A stretch of DNA of 64,000 nt from Tigriopus japonicus (taxonomy: Eukaryota; Arthropoda; Copepoda; Harpacticoida; Harpacticidae): NCBI GenBank assembly GCA_010645155.1, contig CM021323.1, forward strand, positions 923,196 to 987,195, read 5' to 3'. Made by a program: the position numbers and the translations under genes. The notes under the pieces were generated by a model. That model was not told where the DNA came from. It saw only the letters and a program-made list of their open reading frames with translations, and made no database searches. This document shows, in pieces, positions 47,658 through 61,000 of this stretch (positions within the stretch are counted from its first letter, which is position 1; each line of letters opens with the position of its first letter).

Positions 47658-50600
47658 ACTCATAAGTTTATTTGTCGAAGCGATTGATAAAACCGCTTTT
47701 AGATAGCTCTCAGGTTCATAAAATGGTTCAATTATTTTAGAAATTAGAGGAAAAAATAGGTTTCATGAACTCGATGGCTGGCTTGCTAAAACTGTCTTAA
47801 AAATTTGAAATCCTCACCGTGTTGGAGAGTTCATCATCTGACTTGGAACCTATAATTTGAATTGCTCGACCTTTTCTAGCTGATTTGGTTCTTCCTCTTG
47901 TATGACTCCTCCACTGGAAGTATTTTCTCGCGACTGCCTATTTTTCTAAATCTAAATCAATAGGAAATGAAATGCGTTATGCACCTCTGGGAGTGCGAGA
48001 GCTCACTTGGCCAATAAACTAATAAACCGCTGTTGTTGGGAAATAACCTCTCAAAACAGCTAAAATGAATTGTATTCATCCTGGCAGGAAATTAATTGAA
48101 CATAAAGAGAATTACATACCATAAATGTTTTCGAACCAATTTTAAGAGAAATCAAAGTTAGATCGCTGCTACGTTTTTCTCATTTCCCAATCCCCTCAAG
48201 CTAATGTACTACATTTTGTCTTAATCTTTCTCCTTGAATATAGAAGTCAATCGCTTCGAGCCCAAAACGGCCATCGACTTTCTAAGAGATTGAACTTTAT
48301 GATAGACAGGAAAAACCGAAGCATGATTGGCGCTGAAGTTTCCATTTCAAATAATTTGAGTTCTCGAATGTCTGCCCAAGGAAATAATCTCATGAAGAAT
48401 GTTAACATATTTCTGGTCAGATTCCTTCACATCCCAAACATCCAGCTTTGGCCCCAAAAATTAGAACCTCACAACATCGGTAATCTACACGTAGTTCAAA
48501 CTTGGTTGCATATGTGAATGTTGAAGAACCTTTAAATTTTCGCTTGGCTGTAAAACAATTTGGCACTTTCGTATTCAGGGAAAAAAAACTTTTAAGGATG
48601 GCATGTACAGTTCTAGTTTGGAAGAAATGAGACTTCACGCAATTTCTTAAAACCAGAGGAGGAATCTTTCGAACCAGTTTTACAGCTCTGGTAGATCTGG
48701 TATGGTTTGGACTCACTCCAAACACGATGATGTGTATTCTTTGTTAAAAACACTCGGATCTTCATACTTTATATCTATCTTCTCGAGCTCATGTATTCTT
48801 TAACAAAAAACCTGTTCTTATCTCTGGGTACCCTCGATTTCACCGTTTTTTGTTAGTTCATTCACCTAGAATCTGGTTTCATTTCATGCCCGACATAAAT
48901 GCATGGTTAGATGTTAGAGGAGAGCTTGACTATCTGAGGGTACGCGGAGTACCTTTGGTTTGGTCAGCCAAAGCACTCTTTTTCCTAAATCAGGCCCTTC
49001 CAAATTCCAACCAGACCGTCCTGAGCGAATCCAAAGAACGCAATAGAAGTAGAAAAAAACAGGTTTTGCTGTTTTGAACGAGAAAGGAAATGTCTGGGGG
49101 CTATTCAGAAATTTAAGACCTTTCTTGAGTGGGCACCGGGAAGGTACCTATCTAGCATGGCAATCATTAAAATGTATTTATTGGCTAGATCCCCATATCC
49201 AAAGGAGGACCGATCATCCGCTCATATGTACTAAATTCTCACTTATAAGCCAATGAACGCTTGGGGATTATTGACCATTCGTGATGTCGAATTTCTATCT
49301 CGTATAATTTACATATTTCATCTAGATGCTCCAAGCTAAAGTCTGGACTCTCTCGCTACCCTCATTTCAATTCTATGAGCCTCTCTGAACTTCTAAAGCC
49401 TATCCTACCATGGTTGACTAGACGTTGAAGAGCTGCAGTACAAAGAAAACGGGGAATGAACTTTTAGTAAACCCCTATCAAAAAACGATTACCTGGCAGG
49501 TCGACAGTGCTTAAATTGTTGCCTGGCTCTTTCTTAATTACCAAAAAGTGCAGACATTTCGGGTCAAAAAGTGCTTGAAGTATCTAAGGGAATGATGAGA
49601 TTGTCAAGTATCCAGTTTTCAGACACGCAAAAGTGCCAAGATAAACTGAGAGTTGGAGAACCTGAAACAGTTTTACAAACGTATCTAGGGACGAGCCAGC
49701 TTGGCAATTAGTTTGTTCAAAAAAACTTGACGGACAACATGAATAATAGCTTTTCTAAAACTTGGCCTCTCTCTTCTACCCAGCATAGATCTGCTCACCT
49801 GTTTGAACCATTTTACAGCACTTAGGTTTTAGTAATACTTTGACTCGAAATGAGAGCAAAAATACAACTTCACGGTTCTGGCTGATCTTGTTTACAACGT
49901 CCAAAATGACAACCAGGATTGATTATGGAAAAGATTAATCTCCACGTACATTTCTCGAGGCATTCTCAAAGATTGACCTATCTATGGTATCCACATTACT
50001 ATCTTGCCTGGGAGGGGGTCTCGTTTTTGGTTGTTTTGTACATTCAGCCAAAAAGCCGAGGGCAAGACGATCCTGAGTTCTTTTTCAAGTAATAACCTTT
50101 TTATGGCTCTTTGACGGAAAACCATAAATTATGTTGTACAACGTGTCCCATAATGTCAAGACTTGCCAATTCTTGAAAGAGTGATTAAATGTCCAGACTT
50201 TCTTTAAAACACTGTTCATTTTAGTCAGTGTTGACAAGGGTTGGAGAAAACTATAGGCATCAAAAATATGCCAATTCTGCCCGATTTTTTTTCATTTTTA
50301 AAACAATCTGAATTTATGACCCAATGGTATCGCAACGTGGTTTAACTGAACAATTTATTCTAGCCTAGTTTCAGAACTCTAAAAATAGGCCATGGGGTTA
50401 AGATCAGTTTTTGGATTGGGTACTTTTGTCTTGTAAATATGCAATTGTGAATCTCATCACTAAATACCCGTGAAAAAGAAGCCGTTGGTTGCAAAGACCT
50501 GGTGTAGTGTTGTAATAGAGTAAAGTCTTTAAGTGGGCTATAAACTGTTTTTTTAACTCGCCGATTCCATGAGATGCATGGATTTTCAGACAATTATCAT

Positions 50601-52260
50601 GCACTGGTTTTGGATAAACTAGAGCATCTTTAATGTTTTTAGAGGAACACCAAATGGAACTGCAAGTATTTTCAACTGAACCTTGGCACGGATTATAGGT
50701 GAAATTGTGAAGATCCTGTCGACTCTCAAATATGCCAGATCATTCTAATAATCAGGCTCATGGGACCAAGACTACAAAAGCCCATCTCTAAACCTAAATG
50801 AAGATGCACTCGTACGAAATAACACCACATTTAAGCATGTGAAACGGTGCTTGATGAAATTACATGGGCCAGCAACGAAGTATTGGAAAAATCTGCAAAA
50901 AAACGTTGAAATAATGGTTTCTTTAGTTTTCAGAATATTTCTGCAACAAAAAAAATGGAAGATAGAGCATAAAATTTAGTCACTCTCTGTATATGGTTCA
51001 ATGACTTCCTGGCAAATTATGAATTTATCAGAATTTTTCCCAAAAATGAAGCGAATGTACCACGAATTTGAATCCAAACAAAGTCAGTTAAGACTTGGAT
51101 GTCAGTGTATACTGTAATATCTGAAAGTGGGGATTTAACACGCAAGCACTTTTCGACTACGTACGTAGACGGGTCGAGTGGAGGCCCAAAACTTTGAAGA
51201 AAAAAAACAAATTATGAGTTGAGTCAAAACAATGATGTGTTTGTGCGTTCTATATTTAAAAAAAAATCAAAACACGTTTTTAATCATTTTGCCTGAATGC
51301 TGTGGAACATTGTCATGAGGCCTTAGTTATTCATTTGAAGTTTTTAGCAGTGGTGAAGTCTTCACGTCTAAACTTTAGTTTCTTGTCTGGCAAAGAATTT
51401 AGATTAAAATCTAGTCAGGTAAGAAGTCCATTTTTCAGAATATTTATCTCTGAGTCTCTTAAATATACTACTACATAAATCGAAAAATATTGGAAGTGGA
51501 GTTGTTGTACTTGAAAATAATTTGTGTCTCAATGTTCAAAAGAACCCGAGATGAAAATTTTGCAGATCTTCTTGTTAAAAGGCCATGAGTACAAAAATGC
51601 ATCAGATGTAACAATTGTGGATTGTTTAAGCGTGATGTCTAATAAGACATTTCTGTCTTATTAGTCTTTACTGTCCACGTCAAGTTGTCGAGCTGTTATC
51701 ATGGAGAGAACCCAAATGAAATCTTAAGTGGAAAAAACTGGCTCGACCACTCGTCAAGTCGAAGAATATTGACCTCAAGCTAGTGGACAGGGAAAAACTG
51801 CAAACCGAAGACTCAAACCAAATTGGCATTTTCATGTCCAGTTTGCGTGCCAAGCCTCAGAGACACGTTGCAAATTCCAAACACGAACTCGTTTTTCCCT
51901 CTGAATCTGATGAGTGTAAACCCCCGCAGGAAAGAAAAATAGAAGAGAACAATGATGGCCAAAACCATCGCTTACGTCAAGATTAATGGCCTTTCTTCCA
52001 CCTCAATCTGAAATTTTAGATGAAACGAAGAAGCATTCGACCTGAATAATCTCAAGATGAACATGCCTTGGCAACTAAATTTAAATCAGATTAACATGGA
52101 TGAGACTCCATATCTGACAGATTTGATCGAAGTTCTCCTTGCTGTCAGATCCTCAGAAACTTCGTCTTTTTCCCTGTACAAGAAAGGAATGTACATGATA
52201 CAAGAATTTTCAAGGAAAAAATACCGAAAGATTAAATAAATGTTAATTTCACAATCAAAG
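47658..52260. other. intergenic between paralogues A and B, no gene recognised
   Basis: AT-rich throughout with only short chance frames (48290-48517, 48850-49077, 51783-51986, 52057-52239). At about 50756-50900 one plus frame loosely resembles the C-terminal part of a mariner-type transposase (SPSLNLNEDAL), too weak to call. Confidence 0.45.
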
Positions 52261-52721
52261 TACAGGGTTAGGCAGAATTAGTGAAACATTAGATTCAAGA
52301 TCATGATTAAGGCCCTTGGTGTGGGCCACAATTTCAAATGATAGGTTAAAAACCATAACAAAATACAGGAAAATTGCCATGGAACCCTGGGCAAGGTGGC
52401 AAAAAGAGGATGAGGACTCCCACGTTGTTCGTGGCCACTACCATTAAGATTACATGAAATCCGGCTTGATCCATAGACAAGATGGCAAAAGACTAAAATT
52501 TGTCCCCATTACTTGTGGTTAGATGTTGAAAAGGCCAAGAAGGGCAACAAGGACCACTTTCGGTTATAGTTGAAGCAGCATGAGATGATAACCAAGAAGA
52601 GGAATGGATTCGTGCAAGTTGTATGCGAACCAACTTCTTAGAACAATCCTTTCCTTTTGACCTTGTTGGTAAAGAGTTATTTCACAATATCCATGTTTCA
52701 CTAATTCTGCCTAACCCTGTA
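52261..52721. mobile_element. mariner/Tc1-type MITE or deletion derivative
   Basis: Perfect inverted ends: CAGGGTTAGGCAGAATTAGT from 52263, in all 27 bp including GAAACAT, mirrored up to 52719. TA lies immediately outside both ends (52261-52262, 52720-52721), the target duplication of Tc1/mariner elements. The 461-bp body has no intact frame; fragments may derive from a transposase. End identity suggests fairly recent activity. Confidence 0.9.
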
Positions 52722-53644
52722 GACAAAAAATTAGTACAAAAAATACGTGCAACGAAAAGACAATATATACCCGTCTGAAAATGTTTGTCAAACAAACAAA
52801 TCTTTTTATCATGCATTTTATTCTTGTATGTATATGCCTTACCCGAAACCAGATACCTCGAAATATGAGAAGAGTGAAATGATGCTATTACGAAATCGCT
52901 CAGGCAATCTACTTTTTGGCGAACAAGAAAGCTATTTGCAGCCATCTCGATTTTCCATTAGTTTAAAGCCTATTTACTGCACTATCATAAATCAGTTGGA
53001 AAGTTCGAACCAGAAAAGCAACTCATCAAGCATAAAAGGAATGCAACGTCAAAAACGGCTTCGTCATCGATTGTTGCACTGACAGGCGAACAATAAATCC
53101 AATCAAAAGATGGATAAAATAGATGTTATAAATGAGGTTCTTTTTCGGTTTGGGGGTATACAAGAACGCTTCAAAACTTGTTTAAGGTGGTCAATGACCT
53201 CGAATAGGGAAAATAATTCTGCTTTGACCTCCGCGTCTCTCCATCACTACTTTATGCATGGCTTTAGCATCACAAAAATAAAGCTGCTTCCAACATCATT
53301 GGAGCTCGCCAAGTGTCTTTTTATTTTTATCAAACTACCGCTAAGTAAACCTAATAGTACTAATGCATAAAAGCATCAAAACCTTGTGCGTTGTCCAGGT
53401 TTGAAGTCATCCCCGGCGTCAAAAAGCCAAAACAGGAGCTTTGAGCCAAGAGGGTACGTGAATCTTGTACCTGTGACCTCTCGTTGAGGTTTTCCACATT
53501 CCCGGCCTGCTCAAGATCTTCTAGTTTAGGGACAGAGTGGTAGTTGCTCTTTAGAAGTCTCTCAGCCAAGGTAGTCTGCTCACAATTGACATCTGTTTTC
53601 ATATATTCTGAACTTAACCATTTTTCCCTCTCCTTAGTGACACC
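52722..53644. other. upstream region of paralogue B
   Basis: No gene recognised. A pyrimidine tract with AG (53621-53637) lies just before the ATG at 53645, suggesting that a 5' UTR exon is spliced on here. The minus-strand frame at 53360-53602 was not matched to a family. Confidence 0.45.
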
Positions 53645-56600
53645 ATGCTCATTTTAGGAGCATCCGTTTTCGCTTTTCAAATTTTGGCCATTGTTTCGGC
53701 AATTGATCTTGAAGCCAATGAAGCCAATTCAACGTCGAGGGCCGGCAAAGGTGAAAAATATAACTTGATGGATTGATTGGTACTCATGTATACTTACAAT
53801 GGCATATTTATAACGACAATTCCTTTGCTTTTAGCCTTGTCAATATTTCAGATAGTCAGATTTAAGGTATGATTTCATTTGGGCTTATTTTATCATGCTT
53901 ATCTTTTGGGAATCTGAAGAATAGAAACTTTATTCATTTTTAGCATGACCCTTGCTCTGGCAATGGGAACAGAAATGGAACTTGTTATTCCAGTGCCGAA
54001 TGTGCCAACCTCGGTAAACTTCTATTCTCTTCCAACATGAATTTTTGCGACACTTAACAGAAATTATCAAAATTTTACATCTAAAACATTACTTTATTTT
54101 TAGGTGGTGAAAGTTCTGGCACATGTGCCAATGGATATGGAGTTTGCTGCATAAGTACGATATTTTTCAATCATAAAAATATACATCATGTTATCGTTAG
54201 AGTTTTGAATCAAAATCCTATCAGCTTTTGGGCTTTGTTAGCAGTTTGTTCGTTTTGGTGACTTCAATGCGTGGAATATGCATCTGAAATGGATTCTGTT
54301 TCTTGTAGTGTCTCTTTCTTGTGGACAAACATCCTCTACCAATTGCACTTACTTAACTCAGCCATCAGGCGCCGCAAACCTACCCTCTTCATGCCAATAC
54401 ACAATTTGCAAATGTTCCACCGACATTTGCCGTGTGCGTTTGGATTTCATGGTAAGGATTAGGAGACTGATTTAAACGTAAGACAATTGTCTCGTCTATA
54501 AGTAGGGTATTTCTTTGTAGACTTTTAGCATTGCTGGTCCTCAAGTAGGAACTACCTCTGATATTGGGTTGTTGGACGTTGGGGATGCCATTGGCGATTG
54601 TCTGACTGACTCGTTCCAAGTTGCTCTTGGTGAGGGTGCTTCTCCGGGAGAGATTTGTGGATTCAATACTGGCCAACACAGTAAGTTTTAATGAGCCATG
54701 TTACTTCTAGATATTTGACTTTCAATAGCATTGTCTGGTCATTTTAGTGATCTATGAGCCCAGCGACTTGTGCGATGAAATTTCTTTCATTTTGGGCAGC
54801 GGCGGAATGAATAGAGAATGGGATATCAAAGGTAAATACTGCATTGATATTTCCTGCGTAATATGTTAGGACAAATATGTTTTTATTTTAGTTACTCAAT
54901 ACAAGTGCGGAGATGAAGACGTTGCGGGTGAGATAACTTGTTCAATTTTTTGTTCAATTACCCTCATTTAGGTCATCGTTGTTCCCGAACCGTTGACTCC
55001 TAACATTTTACTACTTTGCATTTGTGTTTTAGGACCTATTGGGTGTCTCCAATACTTCCCTGAACAATCCGGTCGCATTTCCAGGTAAATTCAATATATG
55101 TTGTTGTTGGTTCATTAGGCAGCAATAATTCTAATAAAAACTAACAGAGACAAAAACAGCGTTTGCAAAAGCAAAACATTTTTATTTCTGATGTTTTCGT
55201 ATTTATCAGTTCTGGTTCGAACTGATTTGCAACAAATATCACAGTCTGTGATTTATCATGACAAAGATGTTATTAAATGATTATCATTTTAGTTTTAACT
55301 TTCCCACAACTGCAACTACCGTGGGAGCTCAGAGTAAGTTGGCTGCGAATGGATCACGATATCGTTGTTTTGGACGTTGAATTATCAATTGGTTCTATAT
55401 TGCAGCCACTCACTTGTCGAGACAAGGTTACAATGTTTGTATTCGTCGTCAAATGGGTGCTTGTGCTATTTGTTATATACCGGCCATTGTTGCCGACCCT
55501 GGTACACCTGATGAGCAGGTACTAAATTATACACATGTTTTGATACCGATTGTCAATGTTTCTAATTGTCGGTTCTTATCTTTTAGTCGTCCTTTGGCTT
55601 AGAGTAAGTGCTAGCAGATTACATGCAGATAATCCGTTATGAATTAGTAGTGATGGATCGAAAGGGCTCTTGACCGAAACCGAAAGCAGCTCACCAGATT
55701 TTTTAGAGTATACCAAGTCAAGTCAAATTCACGTTTGGTGAGCATATACTCGCAACAGCTATTGCGTTTAGTAGGAGCTACAGCCAGTATATACACGGCC
55801 TTTTATATGACTAGATTTCGGTATAACCTAAAAAAATCTTCGATGTGTTAACATTCGACCATTAGTTGTTTAAGTGATTCCTGGGGCCCTTCCATTTCAG
55901 TCTTAAGGCTGAAATCTTTCATTTTCTGATGAACAAGCTGAGGACGAGATACATTAAGGTTCACTTAATTTTTAATCTCTAGGGCCCCTGTTCAACTGTT
56001 TTCATCGTGGAGATCTAAAGGATTGTTGAAGTGTTTCAAAGCACAACCTAACGGGGGGAAACGAGGGTTCTGTGGAACCGAAAACATCAATTTTCTCAAA
56101 GAAGTTCTAAAAAAGTTTGCTTTTTGATATAATTTTGCCAAGTTTGAATGTGTTAAAGTATGTGTGCAAATTGCCTTAGTTTCAGAGTTTTCAATTTAAA
56201 GGTAGATCTTAAAGCATCTGAAAAAAAGTTTACTTGTAGTCGTGGAACCAACACATCTTGAAGCACGCTTAACATACGAGCTAATCAAATGTAGATGTAT
56301 TTTGCACTTTTCATACTGGGTGAAATTCAGGCGTAAAAGTAGAGCAAAAAAGACTTTTCTTTCTTTCAAGATGTTCCCACTTTTGAGGCAACGAATGAAT
56401 ATGTTCTTTTGTTGAGAGCACGAATGTTTTTCAACTTTTGCGAACTTAGTGAAGTTTCCCAGATTGTTGGCCAAAAAAATCCTCGACAGGCAAAAGAAAG
56501 AGAGAGTTTCCAAACGTCTTCAAAACGTCTTCAAACGGACACTTTCCACCTATACATCAAAGCTAATAAATTTTGAGAGAAAAAAGAGTTGTCTGTGTTC

Positions 56601-57111
56601 GGGAAGATGAGTGGTTGAATAAATAATGTTTGAAATCTGTTGAAACATTTTTTTGGAATTTTAGTAAGGGAGCCGACACTGTCTTTGACGAGGATTGTGG
56701 AACCGATTATTTGCACGTAAGACATTAGTCCTCTTTCTTTTGACAATCGCAGTGAGGTTTTAATATCATTTCTTTGTTATTTTCTAGATCCCATTTGCCG
56801 AACAATTTCCATTGGCAGACCCCACCGAGATTGGAGTACAACTGATCTGCGGCCGAATCTTCAGTAGCATAGACGGTGACACTGTGCCAATGTCTGTTTG
56901 TTGTAAGTAAATTATGAGAAACCTTTTTGGTTTGATTGAAAGAAATTTCACAATTGTCTTTCTTACAGCCACCACCATACCTTTCATTCTTGGTGTTTCG
57001 ACCGGTGGTGACGAGTTTGTGGCTGGAACTACCCCTGAAAAGAATGAGCTGATGATGGCTCCTGGAGGAATCGTTGGCTTCAGTTTGGACTACACACAGA
57101 TCCCATGTTAA
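53645..57111 (+). CDS. secreted CUB-like arthropod protein, paralogue B
   Basis: Fifteen exons join in phase: 53645-53750, 53835-53866, 53944-54013, 54104-54154, 54309-54451, 54521-54680, 54748-54831, 54892-54927, 55033-55084, 55293-55333, 55406-55518, 55587-55603, 56665-56716, 56788-56902, 56969-57111; about 404 residues. A signal peptide (about 1-19) is followed by LSIFQIVRFK, the knot HDPCSGNG...GTCYSSAEC...GTCANGYGVCC, and the CUB-like module SCGQTSSTNCTY, DICRVRLDF, GEICGFNTGQH, REWDIKVTQYKC. The second half carries THLSRQGYNVCIRRQMGACAIC and ends GIVGFSLDYTQIPC. It is the best-preserved member and serves as the guide for A and C. It has two introns (54928-55032 and 55085-55292) absent from A. 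Function unknown; extracellular by its signal peptide and paired cysteines. AATAAA is at 57211-57216. Confidence 0.9.
55648..55690. mobile_element. end fragment of the TAGTGATGG hAT MITE
   Basis: Starts TAGTGATGGATCGAAAG and continues into a CCGAAACCGAAAGC block, matching one end of the MITE at 40866-41196 with one change in the terminal 17 bp. The other end was not found, so it is truncated. It lies in intron 12 of paralogue B. Confidence 0.75.
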
Positions 57112-58063
57112 TTCAAACCGAACGGTTCATAATCGTTTACTTTGAATGGTCTCTGTTATACAGACGGCTGCTTTTGCGCTGAAAAATTTATTGACAACAC
57201 TTGAACGAAAAATAAAACAAATAACTTTAAAAACGTGTCTCTTTTATGAAAGGAAAAAAAGCTATACATTCTCAATCTCATCGTGTTGAAACAAATCGGT
57301 TAGAACGAAATGCTGATAAGGCTAAAAAATGTCAAAAGAAGGTTTGAAATTTCTTAAAAAGGTCCAAGAAAGCTTGTTCATTCCTCCTTTTTTAACTGAA
57401 GTTGTACTACACATCAAACAGATTTCGAGACCGAACTGAAGCTTCTTACTTTGCAATGATCGTTTCGTAGGTTTTTTCGCGCATTTAATTTTTTTCACAT
57501 TTAATCGGGTAGATATTGTTTTCCCAATGGTTTTTTAGCATACACAAAAACCAGCCTTTGTCTCTGTTGCTCAAAAACGAAGAGTGTCGTACATTAGAAC
57601 CGAAGATGTGTCAATGAAAATGTTCGGGAATTTTGAGAGATCTGGTTTGGGTTGCTTTTTTGATTACCCTGAATTTCTTCCTAAATTGTCTACAACTTGG
57701 ACTCTTCATTTGTGAAGAAATCTCGCTGTCGATTTCTTCTGTTTTAGCACAATGGCATATTTCCTTCTTTAACATTGTGCGAAAAGTACTACCTCAATTT
57801 TCTTGTCCTCACAGGTAAGACTTCTTTTCTGTTTGCTTCTGAACAAATGAAGATAATTTTAAAAAAGAGTCAGCCTAGCTTTCATATCCTTAGGTGTACT
57901 GTGGAATAGCGCTAATTTTGTTGTTGCTACAAAGCACCTTCTGAGAAATCTTGGCTATGTGAACAAGTAGAATAAACAACCATCCAACCAATTCAACATG
58001 AAAATATTTATTGACAACACTTTGAAATAGAACGGAACTAGATACTAGTTGCGAGGTATGCGA
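57112..58063. other. converging 3' flanks of paralogues B and C
   Basis: TATTGACAACACTTG at 57189-57203 and AATAAA at 57211-57216 belong to B. The same motif occurs in plus orientation at 58009-58024, beyond the stop of minus-strand C; its complement supplies an AATAAA for C at about 58007-58012. No other gene recognised. Confidence 0.55.
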
Positions 58064-61000
58064 TTATGAGCAAGGAGATTGGCGGAAAGTCAAGTCATAT
58101 CCCATCTCGTCCGCTGTAGCTTCGCCCGAAAAGGTGTCCAAAAAGAATGGTTCCACACGAGCTGGAATCAAAACATGGAATCAAAAGGTCAGAACTCTCA
58201 TCTCGAAACCAAAAAGAAAATGACCCAAAACGATTCGTTTTGAATGAAGTCCACCCACCTCTGACTAATCCGTTCAGAATGCTTCCTTCTTCGGTGTCAA
58301 AACGTTCTCCACAAATCATAGCCGATGGGGGAGCGGTCAGACCAAGCATAACAAACGCAACGGTGCATTCACTCTGTAAGGAGCGGTAGGTTAAAAAACC
58401 GATTTGGAGATAATGATTACAAGGTTGTGCGCAATTTCAGACAACTATGTTAGGATACACGCAACAAGAAGACTAAATGGAAAGTCGCGTCCCCTTTGTT
58501 TGTGAGGTTAACACTCACCGTTTTGGCTTGGTCTGGAATGCCTCCGCTCAATAACTTAAAGGATTCCAATTCAGTAGCCGAGAAATCGGTGTTACAATAT
58601 CCTAGAAGGACGTTGAAAGGTAAAAAGTTCGAAATCATATGCAAATCTACTAGAACAAATTGATCCATGCAAGAAAGTGAACTTACCCTGCTCTCTGCGG
58701 AAGCAAGTTCGATATCTTTGCTCATGCAACATGACCTCACTTGCGTAAGCGTACGATTGGAATCTGCCGGTAATTCCAGTGAAATATTGGGTGCAGAAAG
58801 CGGGCGCCCTATGAAAGTGAAAAAAAATCAATTTTTTAATCTTTTGTCAAAATGACAGCTCAATTGTTCTATATTTCAAGAATAGAGTTGGATTAAAATA
58901 TTGGCCTGTTCAATAGGCCTATCTAAGATTCGAGAACATTTTTCTTTGGTACAAGAGACCATAGTGAACTCATCGCATTTCTAGAAGGGAACATCTGCCA
59001 TTTTCAGATGACGCTTCTTTCATATTCGCAACGCCTCTTAAAGATGTCTCTTCTCTAATGTAGCAAAGAACTTACTTGGCCAGACTGTTGCACTCGTAGT
59101 AAGTAACCTTGATCCTGTGTCGTTGAGTACCGGCGGCGGCATAGTTGAATGCAATGCTTCCTGCATTTCCAGCATCACCAGTCTCAATGTACACTGAGAA
59201 AAGAGAGAAGGCCCAGGTTGAAATCCCCAATTATGGTGAACAAGAAGCTGTATCTTCACTTACTATGTTGACCATCCAAGTTACCACAAACAACAGGGGG
59301 GTTGACACCAGTTGGACTGGTCACAGTGACCGAGTCAGTGCAGAGTCCTAATAAGAACAAGAGATATTTAAGATGTCGTCCATTTTAATGGGGATGATTG
59401 AAGACTTGTTCTTACCAACATCATCAACGCCCATTTGCGTGGAAATGAAGTCCAATCGAATCTGACAAAGATCTAAAATACATCAAATAAAATCATAAAT
59501 TTATCTAAAGTAAATAAAAAGAAGAAAAAAATTCTCTCACCATCGGCAATGCGGCCAAAGTTGTAAGTACATTGTTGGGTACTTGTTTGGAAACTAGGGA
59601 AACCGGGATTCTAAAACGCACATTGAAACTTCGGTTCAGGACGATTCAAACACTTGAGGATAAGATACCAAACTTACTTGAATGTAGGTGCAATTATTTT
59701 GAACAGTACTTCCACAATTTGAAATGGTGGATTGACAACAAATACCGAAACCTTAAGAAAAAAAAGAAAAAAAAGTTTGACATTGCGGGGGATATTATTC
59801 GATAAGTCCTTGGTTTACCGGCTGCGCAATTGCCAATAGCGGTTCCACCAACGGCTGTACACCTGTCCTCTGTGAGACAAGTACCGTGGTCGCCACCCGT
59901 TCCAATGCAGCCCTCGTTCTACAATCCAAATAACAAGTTCTTAGGTATTAGGAATTCAAGAAGATATTGCATTGAGGACAACCACATAACCTAGGATTCT
60001 CTTTTTTCTCACCCTGTGCCTGCTGACTGTTGTTTAAACAGGACTAGACTTCACTTTTCTCAAGATCTAAGATGTCAACATAGCCTGCATAGTTTTAAAG
60101 GAGTAGACTATAACACTATTAGAAAGATGCACAAACGATGGGACACCTCTGGCACTATCAGGAAAGCGACAAAAACATCATCTGTGGGGTTGCAGTTTGT
60201 GTTTCAAGAAATGACCAACAAAAAGAGGGACGTCGTTAAAATGTTTCATCTATCTGTATCTTAAATGTGACCTTCTGTCTGAACCTTTTAAAAGCTGACG
60301 GAAGGCAACAAAGGTCTAGATTTCCCGCTTGACGCCAAAACTACCTATTTTCTTCAGCCCTAATTAATAACCCTTGCTTTTACGCATCCTATTGTGCAAC
60401 TCGCATTTTTTAAACAAAAGCAAATTCGAACACAAAACAACAAAAAAGCAAAATTTCAGTTCGATTAACAATTAACATTCAGGTGTTGGCTATCTCACGT
60501 TGGATTTCTGAACGTCGAAAACTGTCAAATATCATAACATTTTCATGCTGACCGTTACCACGGTAGTTGTACAGCAGAACACAAACAAAAGAAAACTTTG
60601 AACAACTTATTTAGAAACATGTGACACTTTGAAAATAATTGCTATGGAATATAAAACTAAAGTTACGAGGAAATTATTTCCTCAATATGACTGCTACTCC
60701 AATTCCTCAAAGTTATCCTGTTAGGTCGATCATTTCCTTTACACAAAGATCATCCGTTTTTAGTGTTCCATGCCAAACAAAGAATTACTCGGAACACAAA
60801 AATGGCACACAAATATTAAAGCAATATCAGATAAAGGAATAAAGAAAAAGGAATACCTAGAGATACCTAAATCTTTAGGTATACTCATAACAAGTGATGA
60901 AATTCACAGAATCATTATAAAACTTTGAATTTATTTTCAAGAACGACTCCCCACTCAATCAAGGAACGCACGTTCTATTTTGAAAAATCATTCTAGTTTT

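Noticed and set aside
50756..50900. Frame loosely like a mariner transposase C-terminus
   Set aside because: Similarity is confined to a short SPSLNLNEDAL-like stretch with no supporting motifs.
53360..53602. Minus-strand 80-codon frame upstream of paralogue B
   Set aside because: Could be a mobile-element remnant or chance; no family or splice evidence.
60100..60190. Frame resembling a Tc1/mariner helix-turn-helix (YNTIRKMHKRWDTSGTIRKAT) in intron 2 of paralogue C
   Set aside because: Only one short block with no catalytic residues or element ends; too little to call an element, though a relic is possible.
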